64,000 nt of DNA from Anagrus nilaparvatae (Eukaryota > Arthropoda > Insecta > Hymenoptera > Mymaridae), in contig JAKSXM010000132.1 of NCBI GenBank assembly GCA_022575985.1, positions 13,764,001 to 13,828,000 on the forward strand, read 5' to 3'. Each line of letters opens with the position of its first letter. Position 1 is the stretch's first letter. Both the position numbers and the translations under genes were made by a program. The notes under the pieces are model-generated. The model was not told the DNA's origin. It searched no databases and saw only the letters and a program-made list of their open reading frames with translations. Below, one piece after another: positions 36,033-49,771 of this stretch.

Positions 36033-37808
36033 AATAATTTTTAATCTTTTAATTAAAAATTAATTATGAAGAAATTTTTTTAAATACGAATAATATAATG
36101 TAACTTGATCATTTAACCTTATATAAAAATTTATCAAAAGAAAAAAATAAAATATCAGAATATTTTATGGAAAAAAAAATATGAAGTATGTTTTTATTTG
36201 ATAACCTTTAAATGACATAATATTTTTATTGGAATCTTCCTATTTATAAAAACAAATATAAAACTATATTAAATTTGATTTTTTACGAGAAATATTAAAT
36301 AAAAGTTGGTAAATTTGAAAATCCATGATTTTTTAGATAATTTTTCAATTTCTTAAGTTTATTCTAAAAGTGTTAAATTTATTCAAGAAGTTATAACTGA
36401 ACTAAATTAGTTTTTAAAGAACTTTTATTTTATTATCATTTAAAATTCAAAAACTTTTAAAGTATCATATGCTCAAAGTTGAGAAATTAATTATTACACA
36501 ATAAATGTTTTATACTTTCAGATGCAGGAAATTCAGTAAAAAATTTTCATTTAGATCCCATTTTTGAACAATTTTTCCTGTAGAATTTGTTATCTAGACA
36601 TTTCAAGATTCATCATTTGCTTTATGAACAAAAAAAGCATACAACATATTAGTCCCATCGAATTACATCGATTTTTACCAAAAATCCAAATTTATTAAAA
36701 AGTATTGTAGTATCATAGTCAGGGACATTTGAGTTCCTTAAATTTCTACTTAAAAGTTTTTTAAATATATTGCGAGTCTAGAGTTCCAAAATTTACGTTC
36801 GAAAGAATTCTATTCATATTTACGAAAAATTTTCCAATCAGTGTAACAGTTTTTTGACTTAAAAAAGTCATAAAAAGTCCACTTGAAACCTGAATTCATT
36901 TTTTTTTAATATGCGAGATTTAAAGATTGACGGCAATATAAAGACACATATTTATTAATTCTAATGTATTGGTTTTGCACGACAATTTAGAATGGGTCGT
37001 ATGTATAATATATTAGATTCAACAGTAATATTTATGTAAGATTGAGTGAAATCCACATGCGTATTCGACACTTTGAAGCACAAATTATTGTTATTTGCTA
37101 CGACTATTTGTTATGACTATATTTGAAAAATTCTATGAGACCAAATCATACATTAACATATAGGAAAAAGGAAAAGAAGTCATGATTATGAATTAAAAAA
37201 AACTTAATTAATTTGTGAAAAATCCCATTTATTAAAACATTTAGTTATGTAACCTGCATGTACTAAAACAAATTTCTATAGGTGATATCTTTTGTTCTGA
37301 AAATTAAAAATTCAAAACTAATTGTGTACCTTGAATTTTATTTGCATTATAAATGATTATAAAATAACCGAGACAATTTGTAACCTTGAACTTATTCAAA
37401 ATTTTTTTAAATGTTTTATTCTACTGTTTGACAAATGTAAAAAATCTAATTTTTACTATATATTTATCAAAATTTAATTTAGCAAAAACCCTTTTTTAAT
37501 AATAAATTAATCAATTTTTTAACCGGAAGGTATTTGGTTGACTTAGAAAGCAGCAGCGTCATTTAGTATATGTAAGCCTATAAAAGCCTATCTTATAGCA
37601 TAGGACCCGCCTGCTAGGGAGTCTCATTTGTAGACCCAGGAGGCTTATTTAGTGTAAATTGATGGTATATGATGTGTTTTTTTAACTACCAAAACCTGTC
37701 CTGAAAGTCAGAAGAAAATCGACTTCCAAAACAGGTGACACTCCCCTTGTTAGTAAAGATAAATCGAAAGAAAATTGATACAATAGTACACATTTTTAAC
37801 TAAGGGAG
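34535..37808. other. no gene; short inverted pair and microsatellite
   Basis: 35476-35530 (TATCTGAAAGTATAAAAAAT...TTATTGTGTAATAATTGAC) is complementary to about 36476-36538, perhaps an old palindromic element with a 950-bp middle. A G12 run lies near 35560 and an ATT microsatellite at about 36003-36027. Confidence 0.45.
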
Positions 37809-37891
37809 TAAAAAAAATAATGGACCCGATCGTACGTAAATTACCATCTGAGGTGAAGCTGAGAAGTAAACAGTGATCTGGGGTATTCATT
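37809..37891 (+). repeat. dispersed palindromic repeat, copy d
   Basis: AATGGACCCGATCGTACGTA, TTACCATCTGAGGTGAAGCT and GATCTGGGGTATTCATTTGT follow the family order with decay. Confidence 0.5.
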
Positions 37892-40800
37892 TGTTGCTCC
37901 CATGGACAAAATATAATTTTTCCTTCTCAGTTTGGAGAAAACAGATTTTTGAAAAAAGTGTTTTCAACCCGTGGAAAAACTTTTTAAATCCTATATCTAG
38001 TTGTGTCTCGTATAATTTGACAAAAGTTCATTCAGATGTTGTTGAGTTATTTCAAAAATACTGATTTTAAAAGTCAAAAAAATTAACGAAGAAATTTTTA
38101 AAAACTTATTTTATCTTAAGTATTTCAACAAGTACTTTAAAGATAAAGCAAATACCTGCATCTTAAAGGTCAATTCACGAAAAATACCATGCTCTAAAAG
38201 GTACAGGAGGGAGAGGGGTCAAGAAATAGTGACGGTTTCTGACAAATTGGTTATATGAATAAAAGAACTTTGGATATCTTATTCTAAAAAAATTTCTTTG
38301 ATTTTATTATTTTATATATTTTATGTATTTTATAAAAGGATCGAATAGGATATGTAAATTGGTATTTGGAAGGAACTGTTTTTTTGACATGGTAGAAGGA
38401 AGGCAGTACAAATACAAAAAAAATGGAAAGTTCTTTGAGAATGTCCCTACCAGTGATAAGAGTTATTACAAATATTGAAATAACTAATATGAAATTTAAG
38501 GCCACTTTTGGGAAATTTCCTAGGATTAGAAATACAGAAAGGGTTATTTAGTAAAACTTTTTTATAGGTATAAGGTTTTCATTTAACCCAAGGAAATTTG
38601 CATCACACATTTGTAATTTTCATTAAAATAAAAATTCTGTTCGAAAACGCAAAAAATAATTTTTTGGCAAAGAAAACTTCACTTGTTTCAATAAAAATTT
38701 TTGTAAAATCAATAAATTTGTTGAAATCAAGTATTTATTACCTCATTACGGTATAAATAAAAAAATGGTGTTATATAACATAAATAAATAAAACTTATAT
38801 AAATAATTGAAAACTTTGTTGTATATCATTCGTATTAAAAAAAATAACTTACAATTATTTTTAATTTATAAATACACTGAGAAAAAGAAATGCCATAAAC
38901 GAATTTTTTTTTAGTGAAGTATAAAAATATAAATAATTAGGTATAAATTTTAATAAAAGTTTTAAAATTTATTCAATAAAGAGTAATTTTTTTCTTTTTT
39001 ATTATTCTAATTAAAAAAGGGGTAGGAAGAAAAATCTTTAAATATGAGTACTTACACATAAATATTTCAAAAATTATAAGTGGAATAAAAAAACTTTTTA
39101 ATTTAGATCCTTTTGATAACTTAGATTGTGTACCTAAAAAAGTTTTTATTTGGTATAAAACTGTTAAAATATCAGTATAAGATATTTGAGAATTTTTCTT
39201 TTTCAAATTTCTTTCAACACAAACTAACTTAAATACATTTCAGATAAAATTTCATATTTTTTATCATTTTTAATCAAAACTTTTATAATACATCTTTATA
39301 TATAAAGATTTTTATTATTGAAGTAAATAATATCAGATTTAATATTGATTTATTTTAATAAAAAATCAATTACTTTTTTTTTCTTTACTAAAGCATATAC
39401 GATTATAGCATATAAGTATCTATGATACAGTGGAGATTAGAATTTTAATACTTTATTATAAAATATATGGGCAAATTTCATTTTTAATAGGTTTTAAAAA
39501 AAAAAGATAGTTTTAGCTGAATTAAAATTTTTTGATTGGTTTTTATAGGCATATTCTTCAAATCGGATAACAACCGGATTAACTTGATGGTATAAATGTT
39601 TTTCGAAAATTTTAAATATTTTTTTGTAACTTAATTATAGCAAAAAATAAATGCTTTTTAAAATGATGTCTCGATTGAAAAAAATTTTTTAGGAGTTACG
39701 AATAGTCTCAGTAAAATTTAAATTATCTTATAAAAATGAAGACCTTCGAGATAATAATAATTTTAACGTAATGTAATTAGAATAAATTCATATCTGTTTT
39801 CTAATTATTTTGGTTAATAATCAAGGCGTATTTTTGGTCACTTTTAGATAAAATAAATTCTTAAAATCGAAAACTTCAAAAAATAATAATTATATACAGA
39901 TTACAAGCAATTTATATAAAAGCAAAAGATTTCATAATTTGTTCCGAAATTATTTGACCTATATTTATATTGCATGATAATTTCTTTAGATAAAAACGAC
40001 AAATCAAAATTTTTTTATTTTTTAATAATTAGTTTCAGGTGCATATTAGCACTAAAATAAAAGCATAAATACACTAAAAAAATCCGCTTGCGATAAGAAG
40101 AAATCAGCTGGCGGTTATTATGAATGATGTATTGAATCTAACGCTCGTAATTATGAGAGTTGTGAAAATCAATTTCTGTAAATACGATATGTCCTACAGG
40201 ATAGGTTTTCACTATCAAGTTACATGTTGTTCACAATGTTTAAAATAAAAAATAAAACAAATTTTTAATTATTTAAACTAATTTACATTTGAGTTTTTTT
40301 ATTTATAGAATTTCAAAAAAGCACAAATAATTGAAAAAGAAACGCGTTTTTTTATAATAGTGTAGGCTTGGACTCATTTTTCGTAGACATTTGTTTTATT
40401 GACGGGTTCACGAAATTTTCTAATAGGTATATATTTTTTTTTGGTGGCTGAATACGAATATGCTGTCTGTTTTTACTGAAAATGGTCTGGTTGTCCAAAA
40501 TAGGCAACTTTAGGTTATTTTTTCTTATTTTTTGTAATTTTTCTCTATTACTTAGGTGCCTGTTCTTTGGATTAATAAATATGAACTTGCTATTAGTTTT
40601 ATAAGAAAAATTCCTGGTGTCCATAAAATGATTCTTTAGATTGTTTTTTGAAAACTTCAAAAAATTGCAAAAAATTAAGGGGAACTGGATTCTTTTCTGG
40701 TAAAAATTGATAGTAAATTTGTATTGAAAATTGACTTTAAGACAAGGATCCAGACCTACTTTATAATATCTGCATCACTAAAAAAAATTTTACTTTCATC

Positions 40801-41319
40801 TGAAATAATTTTTAGAGTATCAAAATAAAATAAATACAAGTACCGAAATTTTCTCAAACTTGATTAAAGTTGAAAATATCGAAAACAGAATTGCTTTATT
40901 TTGAAAATTTCATACAACTAGAAAACTTACGACGAATTAAATTTTTTGCAAAATAACTACAAATGAGCTTTTTTACCCCCCTCCCCTAAAAATCTATAAG
41001 ATCTCAAAAAAATAAATTTCTTCAAAAAAATAAAACTTTGTAAGTAAAGTATAATAATCTAAATTTTTTAGGCAAACTAAAAATTAGAAAACAAAAATTT
41101 AATATCTAAGTCAATTTTATCCAGACCTACCCATATACAAGTATATATTGTCATGAAAGTTTTATAAGTATTACATTTATTAAAATAAAGTCTACATTAT
41201 AAATTTAAATGAATGATTAAATTGAAACAAATCTGTGGAATTTGCATCGATAATTTTATTCATAAAAAAAGCAAGATACTTTGTCATAACATAAAAAGAA
41301 AAAGAAAACATTTCAATAC
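37892..41319. other. no gene seen
   Basis: AT-rich intronic sequence. The longest ORF, 102 codons on the minus strand at 40352-40660, is Lys/Asn-rich without a recognisable domain and is probably fortuitous. Confidence 0.45.
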
Positions 41320-41750
41320 CTTTCAACAGTAAATGCTGTAATAGTAAGTACAGTAGCATTAGCAGATGTTTCAGCAGCAAAACTTTGTATAATACAAAAT
41401 GTTTGTCCAAATATATATGGATAATGTGACCATATATAATACATTTCTGGTGGTAAGCCACTTATTAACAATAATAAATCTGATATCGCTAAACTAAATA
41501 AGTAATAATTTGTTGCTGTATGCATTGATTTGTTTTTTGATATCACAACGCATGTTGAGATATTACCAATTAAACCAGTTAAAAATATTAATATGTAAAT
41601 TATTGTTATTGGTAATACGATGTATAATGAATCTCTTTTACTACTGTCTTCAGAATCGTTTATTATTATTTCGTAACTTGTGTTTGGATCTAGTTTTGGA
41701 TTGTTACTTAGGTTTAATTGACCGATATCGTAATCACTGAAATTTAACAT
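41320..41750 (-). CDS. neuropeptide GPCR exon 1 (N-terminus to TM3), pyrokinin/CAPA receptor type
   Basis: This is the first coding exon of the receptor: 143 codons plus two bases. The ATG at 41750 is chosen because TAA lies in frame three codons upstream. The extracellular N-terminus carries N-glycosylation sites at Asn3, 13, 23 and 31. TM1 spans about 44-70 with the conserved GN (Asn63). TM2 has the LA-x-S-D motif (Asp91). The first loop contains the W (Trp107) and Cys119, which should pair with Cys204. TM3 reads AAETSANATVLTITAFTVER, the hallmark of insect pyrokinin/CAPA and vertebrate neuromedin U receptors. The exon ends in the Arg codon of ERY before a GTATTG donor; exon 2 at 24726 restores the frame exactly. 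The receptor would sit in the plasma membrane and signal through Gq and calcium. The subtype remains open. Confidence 0.93.
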
Positions 41751-42933
41751 TTTTATTTATTTTTTTTTTAAATTATCACAGAATTTATGTTTATCCAGGA
41801 CATTCTAATCTAACCATCTTTAATTTTAACTAATTTCTTTCACTCATTATTTTATTAGCACCATCACTTTATCAATTAATTAACTTTCACATTTTAAAAA
41901 CACGTTTTTTTTTTATCACTCAATTTTTCAAAAAAAAAAAATTTTTTGTTTTTGCATTTAAAAAAAAAAAAAAAATTAAAAAAAAAAATTAAATAATTTT
42001 TATTTTCCCGCCATAACTAAAATTTGATCTTTTTTTACGAGAAAAACTGAATAAGGAAGAAGAGTACTCATCACGTGAACGTTAGAATCACGACTCAACA
42101 TCATACGGTGGTAGTTCGTATCTTTACTTGGTAGTTTACTTTTTTGCTCTTTCTATATTATAATGGCAATTCGCTTCTCTGTTTTTTTTTATGTATATAT
42201 ATGCATGCGAAAAAAAACTTGCGCGCCCCTCGACAAAAAACGTTTTTGCATGTAATTTCTTTTTTTACGAATTTTTGTGAAATTTTTTTAAAATTATGAA
42301 TAATTTTTTTTTTTTATTGTAATTTTTGCATGTGAAATATTACTTTTTTGCTCGCGCATCCTTTTGAATTTTTTTTCTATATATGCAGTTTTTTTTTATA
42401 TGGAAAAAAAAGATCATTGATAAAGATAAAATGGGAATATGATAAAATATATTTTTTTTGAAATATGAAAAAAAACAAAATTAAATAGAAATTTGTATTT
42501 TTTATTAGGTGCGAGAAAAAAAAATAATATTTTGATCATCAAGATTAAGATTCTTTCATGACAAATTGAGTCGTTTTTTTTTTTGAATATTAATATTTAG
42601 TCTCTTAATTTATTCTGTGTTTAACAGATCAAAAAACTTGGTTATTTTGTGCTAAATTGATTTTTTCAGAAAAATTTGCAGGGGGTCAAATAAAAGTTTA
42701 ATAAAACGATAAATTTTTTTTTTTTTCAGATTGAAGAAAAATAATATTTTTTTTTATATAAAAAGTTATTTTTAAGAAATTTATCAATAACACAAAAATT
42801 ATAAAATGTATCTTCATAGCAATTAAATTTTACTGATTATTGAATATTTAATTTTTTTTGTATTTTATCAAATGTATTTTATCTTTTGAATTAATTTTAA
42901 AAATAAATTAAATTCTGTGAATTTTTTTTATGC
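41751..42933 (-). other. region upstream of GPCR start; possible 5' UTR/promoter
   Basis: Long A/T homopolymers dominate. A less AT-rich island at about 42050-42170 with a CACGTG box (42072-42077) could hold the transcription start. No TATA or initiator can be assigned in such AT-rich sequence. Confidence 0.3.
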
Positions 42934-43292
42934 ATATATGAGTCGGGCAGTTAATTTAAAAAAATTTGCTTGGATTTATGATTATCGGATGATAAAAATT
43001 GTTAATTACCAAAAAAATAAGATTCCTAAAATTATAGCTCATTTAAACACTCATTAATACATGGGCTCTCATCAAGAAAATTTAAGCCCATATATTTGAT
43101 GGAAACAATTAGAGTGTTTAAATAAACTATAATTTTGGGAACCTTATTTTCTTGTTAATTGAAAACTTTTTTCCTCTGCTAATCGTAAATTGATTCTATA
43201 ATTTTGGGAATCTCATTTTTTTGGTAATTTTTTTCACTCGGTAGTCGAAAATCCTAGCAAATCTTTAAAATAACTGCCTGGCTAATATATAT
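42934..43292. repeat. MITE-like palindromic element
   Basis: Outer ends (GGGCAGTTAATTTAAAAAAA near 42953 and TTTAAAATAACTGCCTGGC near 43265) and inner arms (AAGATTCCTAAAATTATAGC near 43019 and TATAATTTTGGGAACCTTAT near 43130) are complementary in nested order. About 359 bp. Confidence 0.65.
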
Positions 43293-46200
43293 ATTTGGAA
43301 TTAATTATTCTTTTTTTTAATAAGAAATTTATACTTGATGAAAAAAAAATGAAGCATTATGTTTTTTTTTACTTTTTAAACAAAATTAAATTAACGAGGA
43401 TTTTTTTTTTTTGTTCTACTTTACTCTTATAACCAATTAACTTTTGTTGACTTAAAATTTTAATATTTAATACCTTATTAAAAAAGTTTTAATTTTTTTG
43501 ATATATGCACGAATATCAATAAAGTTTTCGTCATAGGCTTTAGTTATGCTTTTTTTAAAATTTTTTTAGATATAACAAGGGATTTCCGAAATAAAATAAA
43601 TTCATGATTACAAAAAAGTTCTTCATCTATAGCATAGTTTATCGAAGAACATAAAAACAGTATTGAATGCAAAACATTAAAATATGATGGAATGTGGTAC
43701 TAAAATATTTCGGAATTTCCGAAAAAAAATAATAAGTTAAAAAACTTTTTTTTTTTTAGTTTTGTTTTTTGAATTACTTTTACTAAAAAGTTTAGAAAAT
43801 TTTTTTTTTATTTTTTTGGTTTTGTAAACTTTATAATGCAATTTTATTTGATGTGGTTAAAACCATTTAAAACTATTTTTTAGGTAGATTGAAAAAATAA
43901 ATTAACAAAAAAATATAAATGAGGGATTTCACGCCAAGTGGGCTGAAGTAAGTTGGACTGAAGGTTCGCGGATATCGGTTCAAACCTTTTTATCGAATTT
44001 GCTATGAAAATAAGCTTAGAAAAGCTTACAAAAGCTTATTTTATATTGAGAAATATTTTCCTTTTAGGTACTTCAGTAATTCTACGAAATTTCCCATACA
44101 AATTTCTCATCGATTTTGTGGTCCAAAAGTTGATTTGGACTGCACATGCTTAAGAAAATCATTGTTTCCTGCAAAAAATTTATGAACAATTTAATCTGAT
44201 AGCTAAAGATGAAAATGATATTTCTTAAATTATTAGTTTAAAAATTTTTGAATTCACCACCAAGTCATGTGACTAAATGAAAATCTAATCAAGAATTCAA
44301 ATTGCTTACAAATTTTGGTAGTTTTTGAAAATAATGAAAAATTTTAAACTTGAAAATCATAATTTAACATGTTTTAATAATTAAAATTTATTTTTTTGAA
44401 ATTATAAATTAACCCTGTTAAGGAATAACTATTTTTCCACATTCACGATTACGATTTTTCCAGTTATTTGCACAAACTGTTAACTAAGTATTAAAAGTAC
44501 AAAGTGGCGTTTAATTATTTAATGAAAAAGCTTTATATTCAGTAATATTAATCAATTAAAAAAGTTAATACATAAACATTAAAGAATTCATGAAAATATT
44601 TATTTTATTCTGAAATGTTGAAAATTAAGTTTTGTATTACAAAAAATGTATATAATTGATCGTTGGCTTAGTGAAAAAGTTTTGTAATTTGCTATATCTC
44701 CAAAAATAACTTTTCTTTCTCACAATGTTTGACAAAAGATTTTTCTTAGTCAATAACTAGACTAAATTTAATATGCTAAAGACAGCAAGAGTATTGATCA
44801 ATAAAATGGGTATACATCAGATGCCATCACGAGTGGTAATTCTATTTTATGATTATAAGCGGTTTATATTAAAGTGTCGTGTGGTCTTCATGTATTTATT
44901 GAGTAAAGCTCTATCTTTGATGGCACAAACAGACATTTTGCGTGACTTGATAATTAAAAATCTATTCACTCTATATCAAGATTAAAATTCTTAATGTAGA
45001 TTCACAAAAATATGACACTGATATGACAGCTAATAATTACATAAATAAAAAAACAATAAGTAGAATTAATACCTGTAAAAGCAATAAGGAGTTTTATAAA
45101 ATTATTTTTTAATTAATCAAAATTGCTAAATTGTAATTGATATGACCCAGTGACAGAGGGTTAATATTATTTATCACACAATAAGATTTACTTCACTAAA
45201 TCATTGGCAAAATTAAGTTAATCTTATGTCCTTCACAAACATGCTCTATTTTGGCACAAACAGACTTTTGATGTTCCAGATGCAGAGTACTGTTTACAGA
45301 ACTTATAAATTACTTTGGCACTAGAGGGTTGAAATTCTAACTCTATCAGTGTGCTTTTTGAGTGAAAATAAAAAAAATATAGCACAAAAGAAAACTTTTT
45401 TTAGACATGTTTGATGAGATTAATAACTACAAGCCCATCAATCATCGATATATACAAAGTGCATTTTAGTTAAATTTTCTTTTTTATTTAAATTTATTAT
45501 TATTTGATGAGGTGTTAAATTTCAATACACTTTTTATATACAAATACATTATTTAAATTTTTTTGAAAACTCAAATTGGTTACAAGTTTTGTCACCGTGA
45601 AATAGATAGTTTTATCATCTATATTTTTCAATAATTTGTATTTTTTACAAATTTTTTGCTTATTTTGGGTTTCCGAAAAATTATTTCGGATTCAGAAAAA
45701 TATGTTAAAATTCATTATTTTTATCTTCCCCCAAAAAATCCGTTTTATGTAAAATTCTTAAATTATTTTTAGTATCTTAATATCTTGGATTCCCAAAAAA
45801 CTTTTACAGAAATTTTGTGCTAAAATTCAATTTTTAGTTATCAACATACTTAACATTGACAGATTTTTATAGCATTAGCGAATGCATGTTCAATTATTGA
45901 TGTTCAGGGCACGAAAGGATTGATATATTGAAGATTTATTGATGAATCACATAAATCCATCCTTGATCTTAGATTTAAAACCTTTTTCAAGTCCTGTGTA
46001 TATCCAATTTTTTTATTTTTATGTATATTAATTTTCAGCCTTTACGCCTAGAAGATTAAATTTTTGTTCCTCTTTGCTTTGGAACCAAAAAATGTACCCA
46101 AGTTATTTTATTAATTTAATAAAATCTCCCATTGAGTATAAAATTATACTATATCCTTGAACTAAAATTACATTATGAATTTATTTTATTTAAAACAAAT

Positions 46201-47779
46201 GAATTGAAAAATATTTAATTATATTAAATAATTTTATTCTATAAATATATCAAAATTATGAATTTATCGATTTATAAAAAATAAATAAGAAAAAAAAATT
46301 TTTTAATAATATAATTTTATGAAATTATATATGTTTTAAGCTTATTTATACTATCTCTGTGTATTATATGCGTATTAATTAGATCAAGGTGGAGTTAAAA
46401 AAAAAAACCTGTTAGTAAATATTTGTATATTATGTTGAATAAAAATTGATCTTCTATGCAAAAAATTACCTATTTGTATATATAATTAAAAAGAAGTAAT
46501 TATAATTTCTTTGATTTTTTAATTATATTTTTATTCAATTTTATGTACATGGGTTTTTATTGATAAATTTTTGAAACTGACTTTTTTACTCATAAGGAAA
46601 GTATCAACTATTTGTATTGCCAAATAATATTTTGTCGTTTAAAAACAATTTCATTTTATCGAAATAATTCCTGGATTATATCTTTTTGAAAATTAAAAAA
46701 TTGAGACTTTGACTTGAAAAAATTATTTATTAAAAAAAATAAAGATAAATTGACAAAGTTTAAAATATTGGAAAGTAGGAAAAATTGAGATTTAAACAAA
46801 AATTATAATTTCAAAACTAAAAATTTATCATTTGGATTGGCTATCATAGTTACAGAACAAGTTCCTGGGGATTAAAAGTGGACTCTTTGAAGAAAATAAA
46901 ATGACCCTGGAGTACTTAATTTTGGTTGACTTGCAAAATGGCAACATTATTTTAAATGTAGTCTAAAAAATACTACTTTAGAAAATACAGGCTACCTGTT
47001 AAAGTGGCTCAAGAGACTATTTTTTTTTTTGATTTAATAAATTGATTTAGTATAGATAAATTGTAATTTTGTTGACCCAAACAATAAATCTTCCCTTGTC
47101 AAAAGAATTTAAAGATGAGATCTTTTATTTCTAATGCTCTCTGTATCGAAATTTCTAAAATTATAAAAACTATTCTTACAATCTACAAGTTTCTTTATTT
47201 TTAGGTTTATAGATAATTATAAACCTGGAAGGTTAAGTTAATTTTAAAGTAACTAAATATTATACTAAAATGTATATCCTGAATATTTTATAATTATATA
47301 CAACGCGACGTGACAACTTGCATGCGTACATTTATGCAATAAGAAACATAAAAATGAAATCAAAATTCATAATTTTATTAGTTATATTATTTTAGTTTTA
47401 TATCTGTTTATTTGTTTTCACCTAATTAAAAAGCATATGTGCTACTTTTTACTACTTTGAATATGTTTGCATTTCGTTTTGAAACTTAATTTCTTAATTA
47501 TGCATTCTATTTTATGAATTAAGAAATAAACTCCAAAATGAACAAAAAGGTATATCGCTTGATTCATTTTTGCATAAATACGTCCAAATATATTCAGGAA
47601 TATATTAGCCTGATCTTAATTTTAAAAGTTTATTCACAAATGCTAATTTTTTGTTAACAGATGCAACTGTTTTCAAATTATAACATAAAATAAGAAAATA
47701 ACCCATCAAAAAATTTTACAGAATATGGTCATAGTGTATTGACTAGATATATTATGGCCCAACACATACAAGCCATTTG
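43293..47779. other. no gene seen
   Basis: AT-rich. TGGCACAAACAGAC occurs twice (44920 and 45253), hinting at an old repeat. A small palindrome around AACTTAATTTCTTAATT lies at 47480-47535. The ORF at 44773-44985 is unsupported. Confidence 0.45.
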
Positions 47780-49023
47780 TACAAAAAAAATAAATTTAAA
47801 TTAATTTGTTATATTCACCCTCTCAGAAGGGGAGTAAGGGGGTGGTATTATAGCAAAATAAAAAAATCAATATTTTGGTCTAAAAGTGTTGCCTAGTACG
47901 TAATTTGGGCTGCTTTTTTAATTTCTGAAGTCCAATTTTATAAACAACCCTTAGGAAATGTGATATCATCCCCTAAATGAAGGGTAAATTTTAAACATTT
48001 TTTTAACGTTGTTTAAAAATTATACTGGGCCCAAAAAAAAGTCTCAGGGCATATGAAATTTTACTAGGGACTATTAATAACACAAAAAAATAAATTTATA
48101 TCAATTTGTCATATTCACCCCTCAGATGGGGTGCAAGGGGGTGGTATTATAGCAAAATAGAAAAAATCAATATTTAGGTTAAAAAGTCTTACCTAGTGGG
48201 TAATTTGGACTGCTGTTTTCATTTCCAAAGCCCACCTTTTTTACCTGCAGCCCCTAGAAAATTTAATATTATCCCCTAAATATGGGGTAAATTTCAAACA
48301 ACTTATGCTAGCCTTTTTGAATTCGTGACTGTTCATAAAAAAATATTTAAAGGCATATAAAACTTTACAAGGGACTATTTATAAACTAAAACAAATAATT
48401 CAATATCAAATTATCATATTCAACCCCAATAGAAGGGTTGTAAGGGGTTGAAATAGCGTAATAGAAAAAATGAATATTTTTGGTAAGAGAATGTCACCTA
48501 GTAGGTATATTCATTTTTTCTTCTAACGTCTAAGCAATTTTTTAAATTTACCCCACATTTAGGTGATGATATCATATTTTTTAGGGTTTGTATATGTAAA
48601 TGGACTTCAGAAATGAAAAGAGCAGTCCAAATTACCTACTAGGTAACACTTTTTGACCAAAATATTGATTTTTCTATTTTGTTATAATACCACCCCCTTA
48701 CGCTCCATCTGGGGTGGTGAATATCACAAATTTATAAAAATTTATTATTTTTTGTACTATTAATAGTCCCTAGTAAAATTTTATATGCCCTGAGACTTTG
48801 TTTTGAGCCCAGTATCATTTTAAACAACGTTTAAAAGTGTTTAAAAATTACCCTACTTTTAGGGGATGATATAACATTTCTAGGGGTTGTACATTAAAAC
48901 GGACTTCGGAAATGAAAAATCCAGCCCCTTTTACCTACTAGGTAAAATTTTTAGTACAAAATATCAATTTTTTCATTAAAATAAATTCAAATGACTTGAA
49001 TGTGTCGATTGGGCGCTAATGGG
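47780..49023. mobile_element. TTAA-type foldback with sub-repeats, left end lost
   Basis: The right end reads GATTGGGCGCTAATGGG followed by TTAA (49024-49027), matching the terminal pattern of 53287-55051. The body has three direct units of about 300 bp (ACCTAGTA-GTAATTTGGGCT near 47891, 48191 and 48489) and two inverted units (near 48635 and 48930). The left terminus with TTAACCC is missing, so the copy is truncated. The shared 'CCTAGTAGGTA...GCTGCT...TCTGAAGTC' core makes it the same family as the 53-55 kb element. Confidence 0.75.
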
Positions 49024-49232
49024 TTAAGGTGAATAAAACGAATATTTTTTCCAGCGCTTGACTATATTATTCCGCGTATTTATATATTATAGGTAAAAAT
49101 GCTAAAAAATGAACGACTTTTTCTCTTAATCAGACAGAAATGGCTTCTAATACCTAAAAGCTACACTGTACTTATAGGTTATTAATAAAAATTGAATATT
49201 CTCGTGTTTCAATTTTAGCTTTTTTTTTTTAA

Positions 49233-49767
49233 GGAGGTTTATCCGTGGTTTACTACATTTTTGCAGGAATTACGATTACCGACATAAATTTTTTTTTTTA
49301 AGTTTATTTTGGAAGCTACTAATTGAAAAGAAACTATAAAAAACCATTAATAATCCAAGAATATTACCAAAAAAAGTCTCATAGTATTATAGAATTTAAA
49401 AAAACGTCACTAAAATAATGAGCTTTTTGGTTATGTTACGTGTTTTTGTGTGTTTTTTATTAATTTTACGAAAATAAAGTCGATAAAGTATGTAAAACTA
49501 ATTGGGAATGTAATCTTTAAGTAATTATTTATCAGATTTATTAAGTTTCATCGATCTGTGTCATTAGCACCCTACTTTTTATAAAGCCGAAACAAATTTT
49601 CCCATAAGCGCAATGTTAAAATACGACTTTTATTTTATTAATAAAAAATTAATTAAGTCGGTGACATAGGTAAAAATAAGTCGATTTTAGTTCAGAAATG
49701 TTTAAATTTTAATACTATTCACGTTTTATTACATTCTGTCATTATTTTTTTTAACGGATAAACCTCC
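49233..49767. mobile_element. TTAA-flanked element with short TIRs
   Basis: GGAGGTTTATCCGT at the left and ACGGATAAACCTCC at the right, each bordered by TTAA (49229-49232 and 49768-49771). The 535-bp interior is non-coding. TTAA duplication suggests mobilisation by a piggyBac-type transposase. TIRs are about 14-15 bp. Confidence 0.7.
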
Positions 49768-49771
49768 TTAA

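Larger units (their letters stand above)
24727..41319 (-). other. GPCR intron 1 (16.6 kb)
   Basis: The donor (AAAG|GTATTG at 41320/41319) and the acceptor (TTTACAG| at 24727) join two exons in phase within the Arg codon of the ERY motif. The intron holds several palindromic elements and one unidentified ORF remnant. The stretch at 24727-25334 shows no gene. Confidence 0.85.

Noticed and set aside
40352..40660. 102-codon minus-strand ORF in GPCR intron 1
   Set aside because: Lys/Asn-rich composition typical of random AT-rich frames; no domain, no splice or start context.
41192..41461. Minus-strand ORF of 89 codons overlapping exon 1
   Set aside because: Out-of-frame shadow of exon 1 that runs into the intron.
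41510..41740. Plus-strand ORF of 76 codons
   Set aside because: Antisense shadow of GPCR exon 1.
44773..44985. 70-codon ORF beginning MLKTARVLINKMGIHQMPSR
   Set aside because: No motif; short, isolated and in a region with traces of old repeats.
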